DNA from: Streptosporangiales bacterium
Lineage (GTDB): Bacteria; Actinomycetota; Actinomycetes; Streptosporangiales; WHST01
Direction: 5' to 3'
Assembly: GCA_009379825.1 (NCBI GenBank)
Contig: WHTA01000036.1
Coordinates: 1-54,270 of the forward strand
DNA length: 54,270 nt
Under the pieces are notes generated by a model that made no database searches, had not been told where the DNA came from, and worked only from the letters and a program-made list of their open reading frames with translations. Below are positions 44,159 to 53,542 of the stretch, piece after piece. Position 1 is the first letter of the stretch; each line of letters opens with the position of its first letter. The position numbers were made by a program, and so were the translations under genes.

Positions 44159-45625
44159 TCACAAGAACCACTGTGCGACGGTCTTGGTGCGCGTGTAGAA
44201 CTGGAGCGCGTCCAGGCCCTGCTCCTTGAACGGCGACCCCGAGTCGCGGAACCCACCGAACGGATGGTGTACGTCCCACCCCGTGGTGGGTTGGTTCACC
44301 GACACCTGACCGGTCTCGACGCCCTCCACGAACCGCTCGGCAGCACCGAGGTCGTTGGTGAAGACCGAGCTGGACAGGCCGTACGACGAGTCGTTGACCG
44401 CTTGCAGTGCCTCCTGCTCGTCGGCGACCTCGTACACCGCCAGCACCGGGCCGAACACCTCGTCCTGCCAGATCCGCTGGCCGGGTTCCGCCCGCAGTAC
44501 GGTTGGCGCGACGAACGCTCCGTACTCAGGGGCGCCCGCAGGCGCCGCCGAGCCACCGGTGAGGACGTGGGCCCGCTCGGCCACGGCACGTTCGACGTGT
44601 TCGACGACCTGGTCACGATGTTCCCGGCTCACCACCGGGCCCATCGTCACGCCCTCGGCCAGACCGCTGCCGACCCGGATTTCTCCGGCCAGTTCGACCA
44701 GCCCGGCCACGAGCCCGTCAGCGACGTCGCGCACCGCGACGCGTGCGGTAGCAGTGCACCGCTGACCCGCTTGGGCGAACGCCCCGGCGGCGATCGCCCG
44801 GGCAGCGGCGTCCAGATCGGCCGTGGCGAGGACCGCCGTGGCGTTCTTGCCACCCATCTCGGTCTGCATCCGAATCTGCCTACCGGCCAGCTGCCGCTGC
44901 AGATGCAGGCCTACCGGGGTGGAACCGGTGAAACTCACCGCGCGAAGGGACGGATGGTCGAGCAGGCTGTCGCCGATCTCCGCGCCGCGGCCGGTAACGG
45001 TGTTCAGTACTCCGTCGGGCAGTCCGGCCGCCTGCAGGATCCTGGCCAGCTCGAGCACGATCAAGGGCGTGTTCGTCGCGGGTTTGACCACGTCCGCGTT
45101 ACCGGCGGCCAGGGCCGGCGCGAGCTTGCGCGCGGGGGTGAGCAGCGGGTCGTTCCACGGGGTGATGAGCAGGACCACGCCCAGCGGTTCGTGCCGGACC
45201 GACGCAAGGGTGCCCGGGCGGGCGTCCGGGAGCAGCTGACCGAACGGGAGCCGGCACAACCCGGCGTAGTACTCGAAGAAGTCGGCCGCCTTGACCACCT
45301 CGACGGCCGCCTCGGCGCGAGTCTTACCCATCTCGCGCACCACCAGCTCGGTGAGCCGACCGGCGTCGGCACGCAGCCGGTTCGCAGTCTCCCTGAGCAC
45401 CTCACCGCGCGCGATGTGGCCCGCGCTGCGCCAGCTCGGCGCCGCGCGCTCGGCGGCGTCGAACACCCGCTGCAGCTCGGCCGGTCCCATAGCCGGCACC
45501 CGGCCAACCACGCGCCTCAGATCGGCCGGGTCGAGTACCTCGATGGGGTCACTGGAGCCGTCGACTACCAGCTCACCTGCGACGAGGGTGCCGGTCGTCT
45601 CGACGGATGCGGCTGGCGTGCTCAT
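44159..45625 (-). CDS. Aldehyde dehydrogenase (ALDH superfamily)
   Basis: A 488-residue NAD(P)+-dependent aldehyde dehydrogenase. Catalytic and binding residues are all present: N158 in ITPWNDP, K181 in VVKPATNTP, the SFTGSTPVG turn near 231, general base E256 in EMGGKN, and the nucleophile C290 in GQRCTA. It oxidises the aldehyde made by one of the alcohol dehydrogenases to an acid, which the upstream ligase could activate. ATG 45625 overlaps the stop of the iron alcohol dehydrogenase gene. Confidence 0.93.
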   Translation of the reverse strand: MSTPAASVETTGTLVAGELVVDGSSDPIEVLDPADLRRVVGRVPAMGPAELQRVFDAAERAAPSWRSAGHIARGEVLRETANRLRADAGRLTELVVREMGKTRAEAAVEVVKAADFFEYYAGLCRLPFGQLLPDARPGTLASVRHEPLGVVLLITPWNDPLLTPARKLAPALAAGNADVVKPATNTPLIVLELARILQAAGLPDGVLNTVTGRGAEIGDSLLDHPSLRAVSFTGSTPVGLHLQRQLAGRQIRMQTEMGGKNATAVLATADLDAAARAIAAGAFAQAGQRCTATARVAVRDVADGLVAGLVELAGEIRVGSGLAEGVTMGPVVSREHRDQVVEHVERAVAERAHVLTGGSAAPAGAPEYGAFVAPTVLRAEPGQRIWQDEVFGPVLAVYEVADEQEALQAVNDSSYGLSSSVFTNDLGAAERFVEGVETGQVSVNQPTTGWDVHHPFGGFRDSGSPFKEQGLDALQFYTRTKTVAQWFL

Positions 45626-46823
45626 CAGGGGGCTGCCGGTGCGGTCACGGTGAACGCCTGCGCAAGGTCACCGCTGCGCATGGCACCCAGCAGCCGGCCG
45701 ACCCGCGTACGGTCGATCGGCTCGGGGTTGGTGGGCCGCGGGTAGAGGTCGACCGTGCGCGCGGCCATCTCCTCCTCCCGCCCGACGGGGATGCCGACTT
45801 CGTCGAGGCTGGTCGGCTGGCCCACCCTGACCGCGAGGGCGACCACCCGTTCTGCGGCGTCCCACAGGCGGTCGCTCTCCCCCGACGTGAGCGCGAGCGC
45901 CAGCCGCTTCGCGCGACCGGGGTCCAGGTTCTGGTTGTAGGCAAGGCAGTACGGGAGCGCGAGCGCGCACGTGGTGCCGTGCGGCAGCGGTTGCTCGTGG
46001 TTGATCGCGTAGGCGAGGCTGTGGCCGAGCACGGCGCCGGCATTCAGTGCGAGACCACCGTGGTACGCCGCATGCAGGACCCGGCCCGCCGCTTCGCCGT
46101 CCCCGTCGTACGCGGCCGGCAGGTCGGCGGTGATGATCCTGATCGCCTCGTACGCGTGCAGCTCGGTGAGCGAGCTGCTCGCCGACGACAACAGCGACTC
46201 GACGGCGTGGGCGAGCGTGTCCATGCCGGTAGAGCCCTTGACCGCAGGCGGCAGGCTCGCCACAAGGGCGGGGTCGAGCACGGCCAGGTCGGGGAGCAGA
46301 CGCGTACTGGACACGGCCCGCTTCTCACCCCCGCTGGTGACCATCGCGATCCTGGTCGCCTCAGCGCCGGTACCGATCGTCGTGGGTACGAGCACGAGTG
46401 GAGCGCAGCTGTGCGGCTCGACGGCACCGAGCCAGTCACTGCACTCTCCGGTGTTGACGGCGAGCAGGGCGATCATCTTGGCCGCGTCGAGCACGCTCCC
46501 GCCGCCGACGCCGAGCACGGCGACGATGTCGCTCGCGCGGGCCCGCGCCGCCGCCCGGTCGACCTGCTCCGCGGTCAGTTCGGGCCCGAACTCGCTGACG
46601 ACCACAGGAACGAACCCGGCGCTGTCCAGCGAAGCCAGCACCGAGCGAAACGCAGCGGTGTCCGCCACCGCGGCGTCCACGGCGACGAGTATCCGACCAG
46701 CCGCCGCCGGCAGTGCCGCACCGAACCAATCGCCGATCGAGGTGGCCGCGCCGGTGCCGGCACGGGTCACCCGGGGGGCCAAGAAGTCGACAGCGGCCAG
46801 GCTTGGGAGTCCGCTCCGGACAT
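45625..46823 (-). CDS. Iron-containing alcohol dehydrogenase (frame break at 5' end)
   Basis: About 399 residues, a group III (metal-dependent) alcohol dehydrogenase. DFLAPRVTRAGTGAATSIGDWFGA at the start; NAD-binding VLGVGGGSVLDAAKMIALL; VLVPTTIGTGAEATRIAMVT; metal ligands in GMDTLAHAVESLL, VLGHSLAYAINHEQPLPHG (Asp and His residues). The frame open at its 5' end has only a TTG at 46782, but ATG 46823 with AAGGA upstream would fit if one base is missing near 46810 (MSGAGLPSLAAVDFLAP). It is the first gene of the long operon, behind the operator region at 46869-46996. Confidence 0.87.
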
Positions 46824-46868
46824 CGGTGTCCTTCCGCCGCGGTCACAGACCTCACCGCCGGCTTCGAT

Positions 46869-46996
46869 TTGGATCCAGTTTCAGGGAAGTGTGAATGACA
46901 CTCGCCAGCTACGTCAACACTTGTTCCAGCCTTTATAAGGCAATCCATCGCCTCGGCTGGCTGGATGGCGCGACGAGATGGCAACTATTGGATCCA
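46869..46996. promoter_or_regulatory. Two TGGATCCA operator candidates between Fe-ADH and gntR
   Basis: TGGATCCA palindromes occur at 46870-46877 (context TTTGGATCCAG) and 46989-46996 (context ATTGGATCCAC), 119 bp apart. Both lie in the 221-bp spacer upstream of the Fe-ADH operon and just past the gntR stop. The flanking T/A bases extend the dyad. The same motif recurs before the E1 gene, so they are likely sites for the GntR at 47045-47746. Confidence 0.5.
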
Positions 46997-47044
46997 CATA
47001 GGCCTCTTCGTCCGGGTCGAACGGTGCCCGCCCAGCACGGCGGC

Positions 47045-47746
47045 TCAGCTCCCCGCCGCCGGCGGAAGGCTCCGGTTGAAGATCTCCGGATGCCGGTCGA
47101 GGGCGATGCGGGTCCGCGCGATGTGGGTCCCGATGATCCGTCCAGCCAGCTCCGCATTGCGGGTGCTGATGGCATGCAGGAGCAGCCGGTGCTCGGCATT
47201 GGTCACCTCGCGCCAGTCCTCACCGGTCAAGGTGACGAACGCACGCCGGTAGTGCTGGGTGGAGTTCCACAGGCGCTCGACGATCGACCGCAGATGTACG
47301 CTGTGGCAGCCGGCATAGCTGAGCAAGTGGAACTCGCGGTCGAGCACCAGGAACTCCACGGTATCTACGCCGGCCTCGATCTGGTCGAGGATCGCCTCCG
47401 CTCGGTCGAGGTGCTCAGCGGTGAGGTTCGGGACGCTGTCAGCCAACACGATCGGTTCGATCGCCGCCCTGGCGTCGTAGAGGACTCGCAGCTCCTCGGC
47501 GTCGAGGTGGGTGACCCTTGCGCCCTTGTTCGGCTCGAGACTCACCAGCCCCTCACCCTCAAGCGTTCGCAGCGCTTCGCGCACCGGGAGCCGACTCGCA
47601 CCGAGACGCGCGGCGAGTGACTCCTGCCGGATCGGCTCACCGACCCCGAACTCACCCTCCAGGATCGCGGCGCGCAGGTAGTCGGCGACCCGGCGGCTCG
47701 CTCCCGCGTTCGCCCGCTCGGTGTCGGCCTCGGCCGCCTCACTCAT
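47045..47746 (-). CDS. GntR-family regulator (FCD type)
   Basis: A 233-residue regulator. Winged helix RRVADYLRAAILEGEFGVGEPIRQESLAARLGASRLPVREALRTLEGEGLVSLEPNKGARV, then an FCD effector domain with ELRVLYDARAAIEPIVL, FLVLDREFHLLSYAG and HRLLLHAISTRNAELAGRIIGTHI. The Asp/His pattern suggests a metal-bound organic acid effector. It lies between the long dehydrogenase operon and the VOC gene and probably controls both divergent units. ATG 47746 with AAGGGTGG upstream. Confidence 0.9.
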   Translation of the reverse strand: MSEAAEADTERANAGASRRVADYLRAAILEGEFGVGEPIRQESLAARLGASRLPVREALRTLEGEGLVSLEPNKGARVTHLDAEELRVLYDARAAIEPIVLADSVPNLTAEHLDRAEAILDQIEAGVDTVEFLVLDREFHLLSYAGCHSVHLRSIVERLWNSTQHYRRAFVTLTGEDWREVTNAEHRLLLHAISTRNAELAGRIIGTHIARTRIALDRHPEIFNRSLPPAAGS

Positions 47747-47827
47747 GCGTTCCACCCTTCAGCTTGGCCGTCGGTGACCCGGAACATCATGTCCACTGCG
47801 CGGCGGACACGACCGCCCTCGGTCCGG

Positions 47828-48352
47828 TCATTCGGCCGGCCTGGCCGGATGCCACAGGATCGTCGCAGCGTCTGCCTCGTACCGCTTACCTGCGGGGTAG
47901 CTGACCAGCTCGAGCTGCATCCCCCAGGGCGTGAGGAAGTACACCCAACGCTGCCCGGTGCTCGCGCCGCTGCTCGCGGTCGGCTCGCCGAGCACCCGAA
48001 CACCTCGTTCGCGCAGGTAGGCCACCGCGGCGTCGAGGTCGTCGACGTAGAAGGCGAGGTGGTGACCACCGACATCGCTGTTCGACGGCGGAGCTGCCGA
48101 CTGGTCGGCTGCCTCGTACTGGAAGATCTCGAAGTTCACCCCGGTGGCGCAACGGAAGAACCGCAGATCACGCATCACCGTACGTGGGTGCACGTTGAGG
48201 TGTTCACACATCCAGTCATCATCGGACGCGAACGGTCCGAGCGAGTACACCCGCTCGCAGCCGATCACGTCCACGAAGAACCGTTCCGCCTCGTCGAGAT
48301 CGGGCACGGTGAAGCCGATGTGCTCGGTTCCGGCCAACCCTGAAAGCGCCAT
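47828..48352 (-). CDS. VOC-family (glyoxalase-fold) protein
   Basis: A 174-residue vicinal-oxygen-chelate protein with two beta-alpha-beta-beta-beta units. First unit EHIGFTVPDLDEAERFFVDVIGCERVY, then NFEIFQYEAAD; second unit GGHHLAFYVDDLDAAVAYLRERGVRVLGEP, then WVYFLTPWGMQLELVSYPAGKRY. The metal-binding His/Glu pattern is present (EHIGF, FEIF, HLAFY, LELV). It could be a dioxygenase, isomerase or lyase-type enzyme acting on the pathway substrate. GGAGG lies before ATG 48352, overlapping an operator-like TGGATCC at 48368. Confidence 0.85.
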   Translation of the reverse strand: MALSGLAGTEHIGFTVPDLDEAERFFVDVIGCERVYSLGPFASDDDWMCEHLNVHPRTVMRDLRFFRCATGVNFEIFQYEAADQSAAPPSNSDVGGHHLAFYVDDLDAAVAYLRERGVRVLGEPTASSGASTGQRWVYFLTPWGMQLELVSYPAGKRYEADAATILWHPARPAE

Positions 48353-48367
48353 CACCAGAACCTCCTT

Positions 48368-48440
48368 TGGATCCTATCTTGCGCCAGCTTCGGCACGAAC
48401 TCCAAGCAGTCGCCCGAGAGGGATTGAATATGTATCCAAT
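48368..48440. promoter_or_regulatory. Operator candidates between VOC and E1 genes
   Basis: TGGATCCT at 48368-48375 is one base off the TGGATCCA dyad seen at 46870 and 46989. ATTGAATATGTATCCAAT at 48423-48440 is an imperfect 18-bp dyad with ATTG/CAAT ends, sharing the ATTGGAT half-site. Both sit in the divergent spacer, suiting coordinated control by the GntR regulator. Confidence 0.5.
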
Positions 48441-48489
48441 CTGGCGGTTTACTGACCCCAGTCGCCGTACCAAGGAAGGACGGACTCCC

Positions 48490-50677
48490 ATGCCTCGTCG
48501 GACGAAGCTCGAGCCCGGCCCCGACTGGGTGGAGTTGCGCACCACAGCACAAGACTGGGACGACGCCGATCCTGCTCTGCTGGCCACCATGCTGACCCAG
48601 CTGCACCTGATCCGCGCCTTCGAGGAGACCGTGCTGGACCTGGCCGGCGAGAGCCTGGTCCACGGTCCGGCGCACTCCAGCATCGGCCAGGAGGGCGGGG
48701 CGGTCGGTTCGATGGCACGACTGTTGCGCAGCACCGACAGCGTGAACGGTTCACACCGGGCACACCACCAGTTCCTGGCGAAGGCTCTCGACCACGTCGC
48801 CGGGTCGCTCGATCCGACCGCGCCGATCGGCGGCGACGTCCAGGGCCTACTCCAACGGACTCTCGCCGAGATCCTCGGCCTCAGCCAGGGGTTCTGCGGC
48901 GGGCGCGGCGGATCCATGCACCTGCAGTGGCGAGAAGCCGGTGCACTCGGCACGAACGCGATCGTCGGTGGTGGCGTACCGCAGGCCGTCGGGAACGCAT
49001 GGGCGCAACGGCACGCGGGCACCAACGACGTCACCATCACCTACTTCGGTGACGGCGCGATGAACATCGGCTCCACGCTGGAGAGCATGAACCTCGCCGC
49101 CGCCTGGCGACTACCGGTGTGCTTCTTCGTCGAGAACAACCTCTACGCGGTGTCCACGCACGTCGACGAGGCCACCGGAGAGACGCGGTTGTCCGCCAGG
49201 GGGCCCGGTTTCAACATCCCCGCCTGGCGGGTCGACGGCATGGACCCGCTCGCCGTGCACCTCGCCACACAGGAGGCGGTCGAACACATGCGCACCGGCG
49301 GTCGACCGACCCTTGTGGAAGCGGAGGTCTACCGCTACCTCCACCAGAACGGCCCCTACCCAGGCAGCGCCTTCGGCTACCGGAGCAAGGACGAGGAGCA
49401 AGCTTGGCGTGACCGCGACCCGGTCGTGCGGGTCGGCCGCGAGCTGGTCAGGCGCGGGCTGCTCGACGAACCCGCCGTCGAGGGTGTGCGCAAGGCTGCG
49501 CAGGCGGCGATGAGCGCGGCGGTCGATGCGCTCGTGGAACCCGCACCGGACGACGCACCAGGCGGTGGCCGCCGCATTCGCCCTGATCTGTGGCCCGATC
49601 CACACTTCGTCGACGTCGGTGTCCGCGGCGATCTCACCGAACTGAGCGGCGCACGCACGCTCGAACACGACACCTACCACGGCGAGGTCACCGAACGCAG
49701 CTTCGTCGAGGCGATCGCCGCCGTTCTCGACCGCCGGATGACGACCGACGAACGGATAGTCGTGCTCGGTGAGGACATCCACCGCCTCCGCGGCGGCACC
49801 AACGGCGCGACGAAAGGGCTGGCCGCGAAGTACCCCGACCGCGTGCTCGGCACCCCGATCAGAGAACGCGTTCACCGGAGCGGCGGGCGGTATCGCACTC
49901 GACGGCCGGTTCCGCCCGATCGTGGAACTCATGTACGCCGACTTCCTCTGGGTCGCCGGCGACCAGCTGTTCAACCAGATCGGCAAGGCCAGGCACATGT
50001 TCGGCGGCACCGAGCCGGTGCCGCTGGTGCTGCGCGCGAAGGTCGCGATGGGCAACGGATACGGCTCCCAGCACTCGATGGACCCCGCCGGCGTCTTCGC
50101 CACCTGCCCCGGCTGGCGGATCGTCGCACCGTCGACCCCGTTCGACTACGTAGGGCTGATGAACACGGCGCTGAGCCTGGACGACCCGGTGCTCGTGCTC
50201 GAACACGTCGATCTCTACAGCACCCCTGGCGAGGTGCCTGCCGATGATCTCGACTACCAGTTGCCGTTCGGTGCAGCCGGGGTACGTCGGCAGAGTTCCG
50301 ACGTGACCGTGCTCACCTACCTCTCGATGACCTCCGCTGTGCTCAAGGCGGTCGAACAGGCAGGGATCGACGCGGAGGTCGTCGACCTGCGCTGGCTGGA
50401 CAAGGCGAGCCTGGACTGGGCAACGATCGAGGCCTCGGTACGCAAGACGAACGCGGTGCTCATCGTGGAGCAGGGGGCTTCCGGGACGTCGTACGGCGGC
50501 TGGCTGGCCGACGAGATCCAACGTCGACTGTTCGACTGGCTGGACCAGCCGGTGCAGCGGGTCACCGGCAGCGAGTCCGCGCCGAGCATCTCGAAGGTGC
50601 TCGAGCGCGCCGCGATCGCCGGGACCGACGGCGTGGTGGACGGGCTCGGTCGGGTGCGCGAGGGGATGGGACGCTGA
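48490..50677 (+). CDS. Fused E1 alpha-beta of a 2-oxoacid/acetoin dehydrogenase (frame break)
   Basis: A thiamine-diphosphate enzyme of about 728 residues, with E1 alpha and beta in one chain. Alpha part (to about 340): LHLIRAFEETVLDLAGESLVHGPAHSSIGQE, GGRGGSMHL, and the ThDP motif FGDGAMNIGSTLESMNLAAAWRLPVCFFVENN near residue 187. Beta part: MTTDERIVVLGEDIHRLRGGTNGATKGLAAKYPDRVLGTPI, then in the next frame ENAFTGAAGGIALDGRFRPIVELMYADFLWVAGDQLFNQIGK. A missing C near 49862 (ATC AGC GAG) joins them. The first residues GPAHSSIGQE and the alpha-domain order resemble acetoin and branched-chain E1s; the substrate is unproven. E2 begins in its stop codon. Confidence 0.85.
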
Positions 50678-51856
50678 TGGCCGTCGTCATCCGGATGCCC
50701 GAAGTGCTGGCCGGCGCCAGCGAGGCGACGATCTCGACCTGGCTGGTCAGCAAGGGCGCAACCGCTGCCGCCGGGGAGAAGCTGGCCGAGATCGAGACCG
50801 AGAAGGCAGTCGTCGAGCTGCCGCTTGAGCACTCCGGTGTGATCGGTGAGCTCCTGGTGGACGAAGGTGCCAGCGTGGCGGTCGGTACACCGATCGCCGT
50901 CATCCTCGACTCCGCGGACGAGCAGGTCGACGGGGCGGAAGTGCCACCCGGCCCACCGCCTGCCCCGGACCCAGCTGCCGACCGGGAACCACAACCGACA
51001 TCCGACGCCACCCGGCTGTTCGCCAGCCCACTGGTACGCCGGCTGTCGAACGAGCACGGGGTCGACCTCGCCATGCTGAACGGTACCGGGCCGCACGGGC
51101 GGATCGTCCGCCGCGACCTGGAGGCACACCTGGCCGCGCGGGAACGCGCCATAGCCCCGGCTGCCGTGCAGCCGGGGCTATGGCGTCCAGGTGCCGCACA
51201 CTCCGATGCGGCGCGCGATCGCCCGCCGGCTCACCGAGTCGCAGGCGGCGGTGCCGCATTTCTACCTGCGTGGACGGTGCCGGGTCGACGACCTGCTCGC
51301 CCTGCGGGCGCAGATCAACGAAGCCCAGCCCACCAAGGTCAGCGTGACCGACCTCGTCGTCCGTGCGGTCGCCGTCGCCCACCGCGCAGTGCCGGCGGCC
51401 AACGCGATCTGGACCGAAGAAGCGACGGTCCGGTTCGACACTATCGACGTGGCGGTGGCGGTCTCGACCGACACCGGCTTGCTCACCCCCGTCGTACGGG
51501 ACGTCGCCGCGAAGTCGGTGTCCGCGCTGGCAACGGAGATCGCCGACCTGGCCGGCCGCGCCCGAGGTGGTGGGCTGCGGCAGCACGAGCTCGAGGGCGG
51601 CAGCTTCACGGTGTCGAATCTGGGCATGTACGACGTCGAGGAGTTCGCCGCGATCATCAACCCGCCGCACGCCGGGATCCTCGCCGTCAGCGCCGCACGC
51701 CCCGAACCGGTGGTGGCGGACGGAGATGTCGTGGTCCGCACCATGATGGCGGTGACGCTGTCCGTCGACCACCGGGTGCTCGACGGCGCCGTCGCCGCCA
51801 ACTGGCTCCGCGCGTTCGTCGAGGCGATCGAGAACCCACTCGCACTGCTGGTCTGA
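50677..51856 (+). CDS. E2 dihydrolipoamide acyltransferase (frame break)
   Basis: About 393 residues. The lipoyl domain has the lipoylated K43 in EIETEKAVVELP; the E1/E3-binding domain is ASPLVRRLSNEHGVDLAMLNGTGPHGRIVRRDLEAHLA near residues 115-150; then a linker, and the catalytic domain TPMRRAIARRLTESQAAVPHFYL, ending with the active-site VDHRVLDGAVAANW. The frame slips at GGGG near 51174-51177; removing one G gives QPGYGVQVPHTPMRR. A perfect 18-bp inverted repeat lies exactly there (51147-51185). ATG 50677 overlaps the E1 stop. No E3 gene is visible in the window. Confidence 0.87.
51147..51185. repeat. 18-bp perfect inverted repeat inside the E2 linker
   Basis: CGCCATAGCCCCGGCTGC (51147-51164), loop CGT, and its exact complement GCAGCCGGGGCTATGGCG (51168-51185). 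This is far stronger than expected by chance in coding DNA. It falls in the flexible linker and spans the frame break. Confidence 0.75.
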
Positions 51857-51877
51857 CTCCGCGACGGCGGCCGCGCC

Positions 51878-53542
51878 TCACAGGTAGTACCGGCGCGAGA
51901 GCGCGACCTGCTCGGCCGGTTCGCTGGTCAGCAGGTAGCCGTCGAGCGACACGGCGGCGGAGGCGGCGTCGACCTCGACGGTGCCGAGGCGGCCGTGGTG
52001 GATCATGCTGGTCAGGTCGACCGCGCGGGTGTTCTCGACGGCCACGCGCATCCGGCGGGTGGGCAGTCGGTCGTGTCCGTCGGCGACAGCGGCGGCGCTC
52101 ACGTACGCCACCGACAGGTCGGCGGCGGCGCCGCCGTGCCCGCCGAGGTGGCGGCCGAGCACCAGCGGCTCGGACTGTTCGATCGACGCGTTGGGGTCAC
52201 CGGTGACGCCCCAGGCGGGGAAGCCGGACTTCAGGACCAGCTCGGGGGTGGTGCCGAACCTGGCGGCGTCCCACAGCACCAGGTCTGCGCGCCGGCCGAC
52301 CTGCACGGTGCCGACGTCGTGGCTCAGCCCGTGCGCGACCGCCGGGTTGATCGTCAGTTTCGCCAGATAGCGCATTACCCGGGCGTTGTCGTGCCGGTCG
52401 TGCTCCGGGCCGCGCTCGGCCTTCATCTTCCCGGCGAGTGCGAACGTGCGCCGCACCGTCTCACCGGCGCGGCCCATGCCTTGGGCGTCCGACGACGTGA
52501 TCGGGATGACACCCAGATCGTGGAGCACGTCCTCGGCCGCCATGGTGCTGCCCCGCACCCGCTCAGCCGCCCGCTGCTCACTCGCCTCGCGGTCGATCGC
52601 GCATCCATGGACGGCCATGATCATCGGTAGGTGCTCCGCGACCGCGTCCCGCCCGTACGGCAGCGTCGGGTTCGTGGACGAACCAATGACGTTGCGTACT
52701 CCGGCCATCTGCAACACGTCGGGGACGTGCCCACCGCCGCACCCCTCGATGTGGAAGGCATGCACGACGCGGCCACCGATCACCACCAGCGTGTCGGCGA
52801 CCGACCCGGACTCGTTCAACCCATCGGTGTGCAGCGCGACCTGCACGTCGTACTCGTCCGCCACCGTCAGCGCCGTGTCCAGCGCCCGCGGATGCGCCCC
52901 CAGGTCCTCGTGCACCTTGAACCCGCACGCCCCACCGGCGACCAGTGCCTCCACGAGCGGTTCCGGACGCGACGACGCACCACGGCCCAGGAAGCCGACG
53001 TTGACCGGCCAGTCGTCGAACCCCGCCATCGCCGTCCGCAGCGCCCACGGCGAGTTCACGCCCACTCCCCACACCGGCCCGAACTCCTGACCGATGACCG
53101 TGGTCACCCCACTCGCCAACGCCTCCGCCAACACCGGCGGACTGATCAGATGCACATGCGTATCGATGACGCCCGGCGTCACCAGCAGCCCGTCAGCGTC
53201 GACGATCGTCGTGCCGGTGCCGACCACGACGTCGACCCCGTCCACGGTGTCCGGGTTCCCGGCCCGGCCGATCGCAGCGATCCGCCCTTCCCTGACCCCG
53301 ATCGAGGTGCGCACCACGCCGAGCAGCGGGTCCAGCACCAGGCCATTGACGACGGCGATGTCACAGGTCTCGGTGGCGGCGGCGGCCTTGAGGTGCAGCC
53401 CATCGCGCGCAGTCTGCGCGAAGCCGACGCTGAACTCGTCGCCGGGCCGCTCCGCGTCCGCCTCCACCTCGACGACCAGGCCGGAGTCGCCGAGCACGAC
53501 CCGGTCGCCCTGGTAGAACCGCGCCGCACCCGTCGTGCTCAT
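51878..53542 (-). CDS. ureC: Urease subunit alpha, atypical flap
   Basis: A 554-residue urease alpha-like amidohydrolase. Nickel ligands line up: H129 and H131 in DTHVHLISP, carbamylated K209 in GACGFKVHEDLG, H238 in VALHTDGLNESG, H264 in HAFHIEGCGGGHVPD and D352 in ITSSDAQGMGRAGE. The flap reads MAVHGCAID: it keeps the His (H312) but has V311 where urease has the Cys of MVCHHLD. N-terminal GDRVVLGDSGLVVEVEAD and IAVVNGLVLDP are normal. It is likely a diverged urease or urease-like enzyme. ATG 53542 overlaps the stop of the ureB frame (ATGA). Confidence 0.85.
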   Translation of the reverse strand: MSTTGAARFYQGDRVVLGDSGLVVEVEADAERPGDEFSVGFAQTARDGLHLKAAAATETCDIAVVNGLVLDPLLGVVRTSIGVREGRIAAIGRAGNPDTVDGVDVVVGTGTTIVDADGLLVTPGVIDTHVHLISPPVLAEALASGVTTVIGQEFGPVWGVGVNSPWALRTAMAGFDDWPVNVGFLGRGASSRPEPLVEALVAGGACGFKVHEDLGAHPRALDTALTVADEYDVQVALHTDGLNESGSVADTLVVIGGRVVHAFHIEGCGGGHVPDVLQMAGVRNVIGSSTNPTLPYGRDAVAEHLPMIMAVHGCAIDREASEQRAAERVRGSTMAAEDVLHDLGVIPITSSDAQGMGRAGETVRRTFALAGKMKAERGPEHDRHDNARVMRYLAKLTINPAVAHGLSHDVGTVQVGRRADLVLWDAARFGTTPELVLKSGFPAWGVTGDPNASIEQSEPLVLGRHLGGHGGAAADLSVAYVSAAAVADGHDRLPTRRMRVAVENTRAVDLTSMIHHGRLGTVEVDAASAAVSLDGYLLTSEPAEQVALSRRYYL

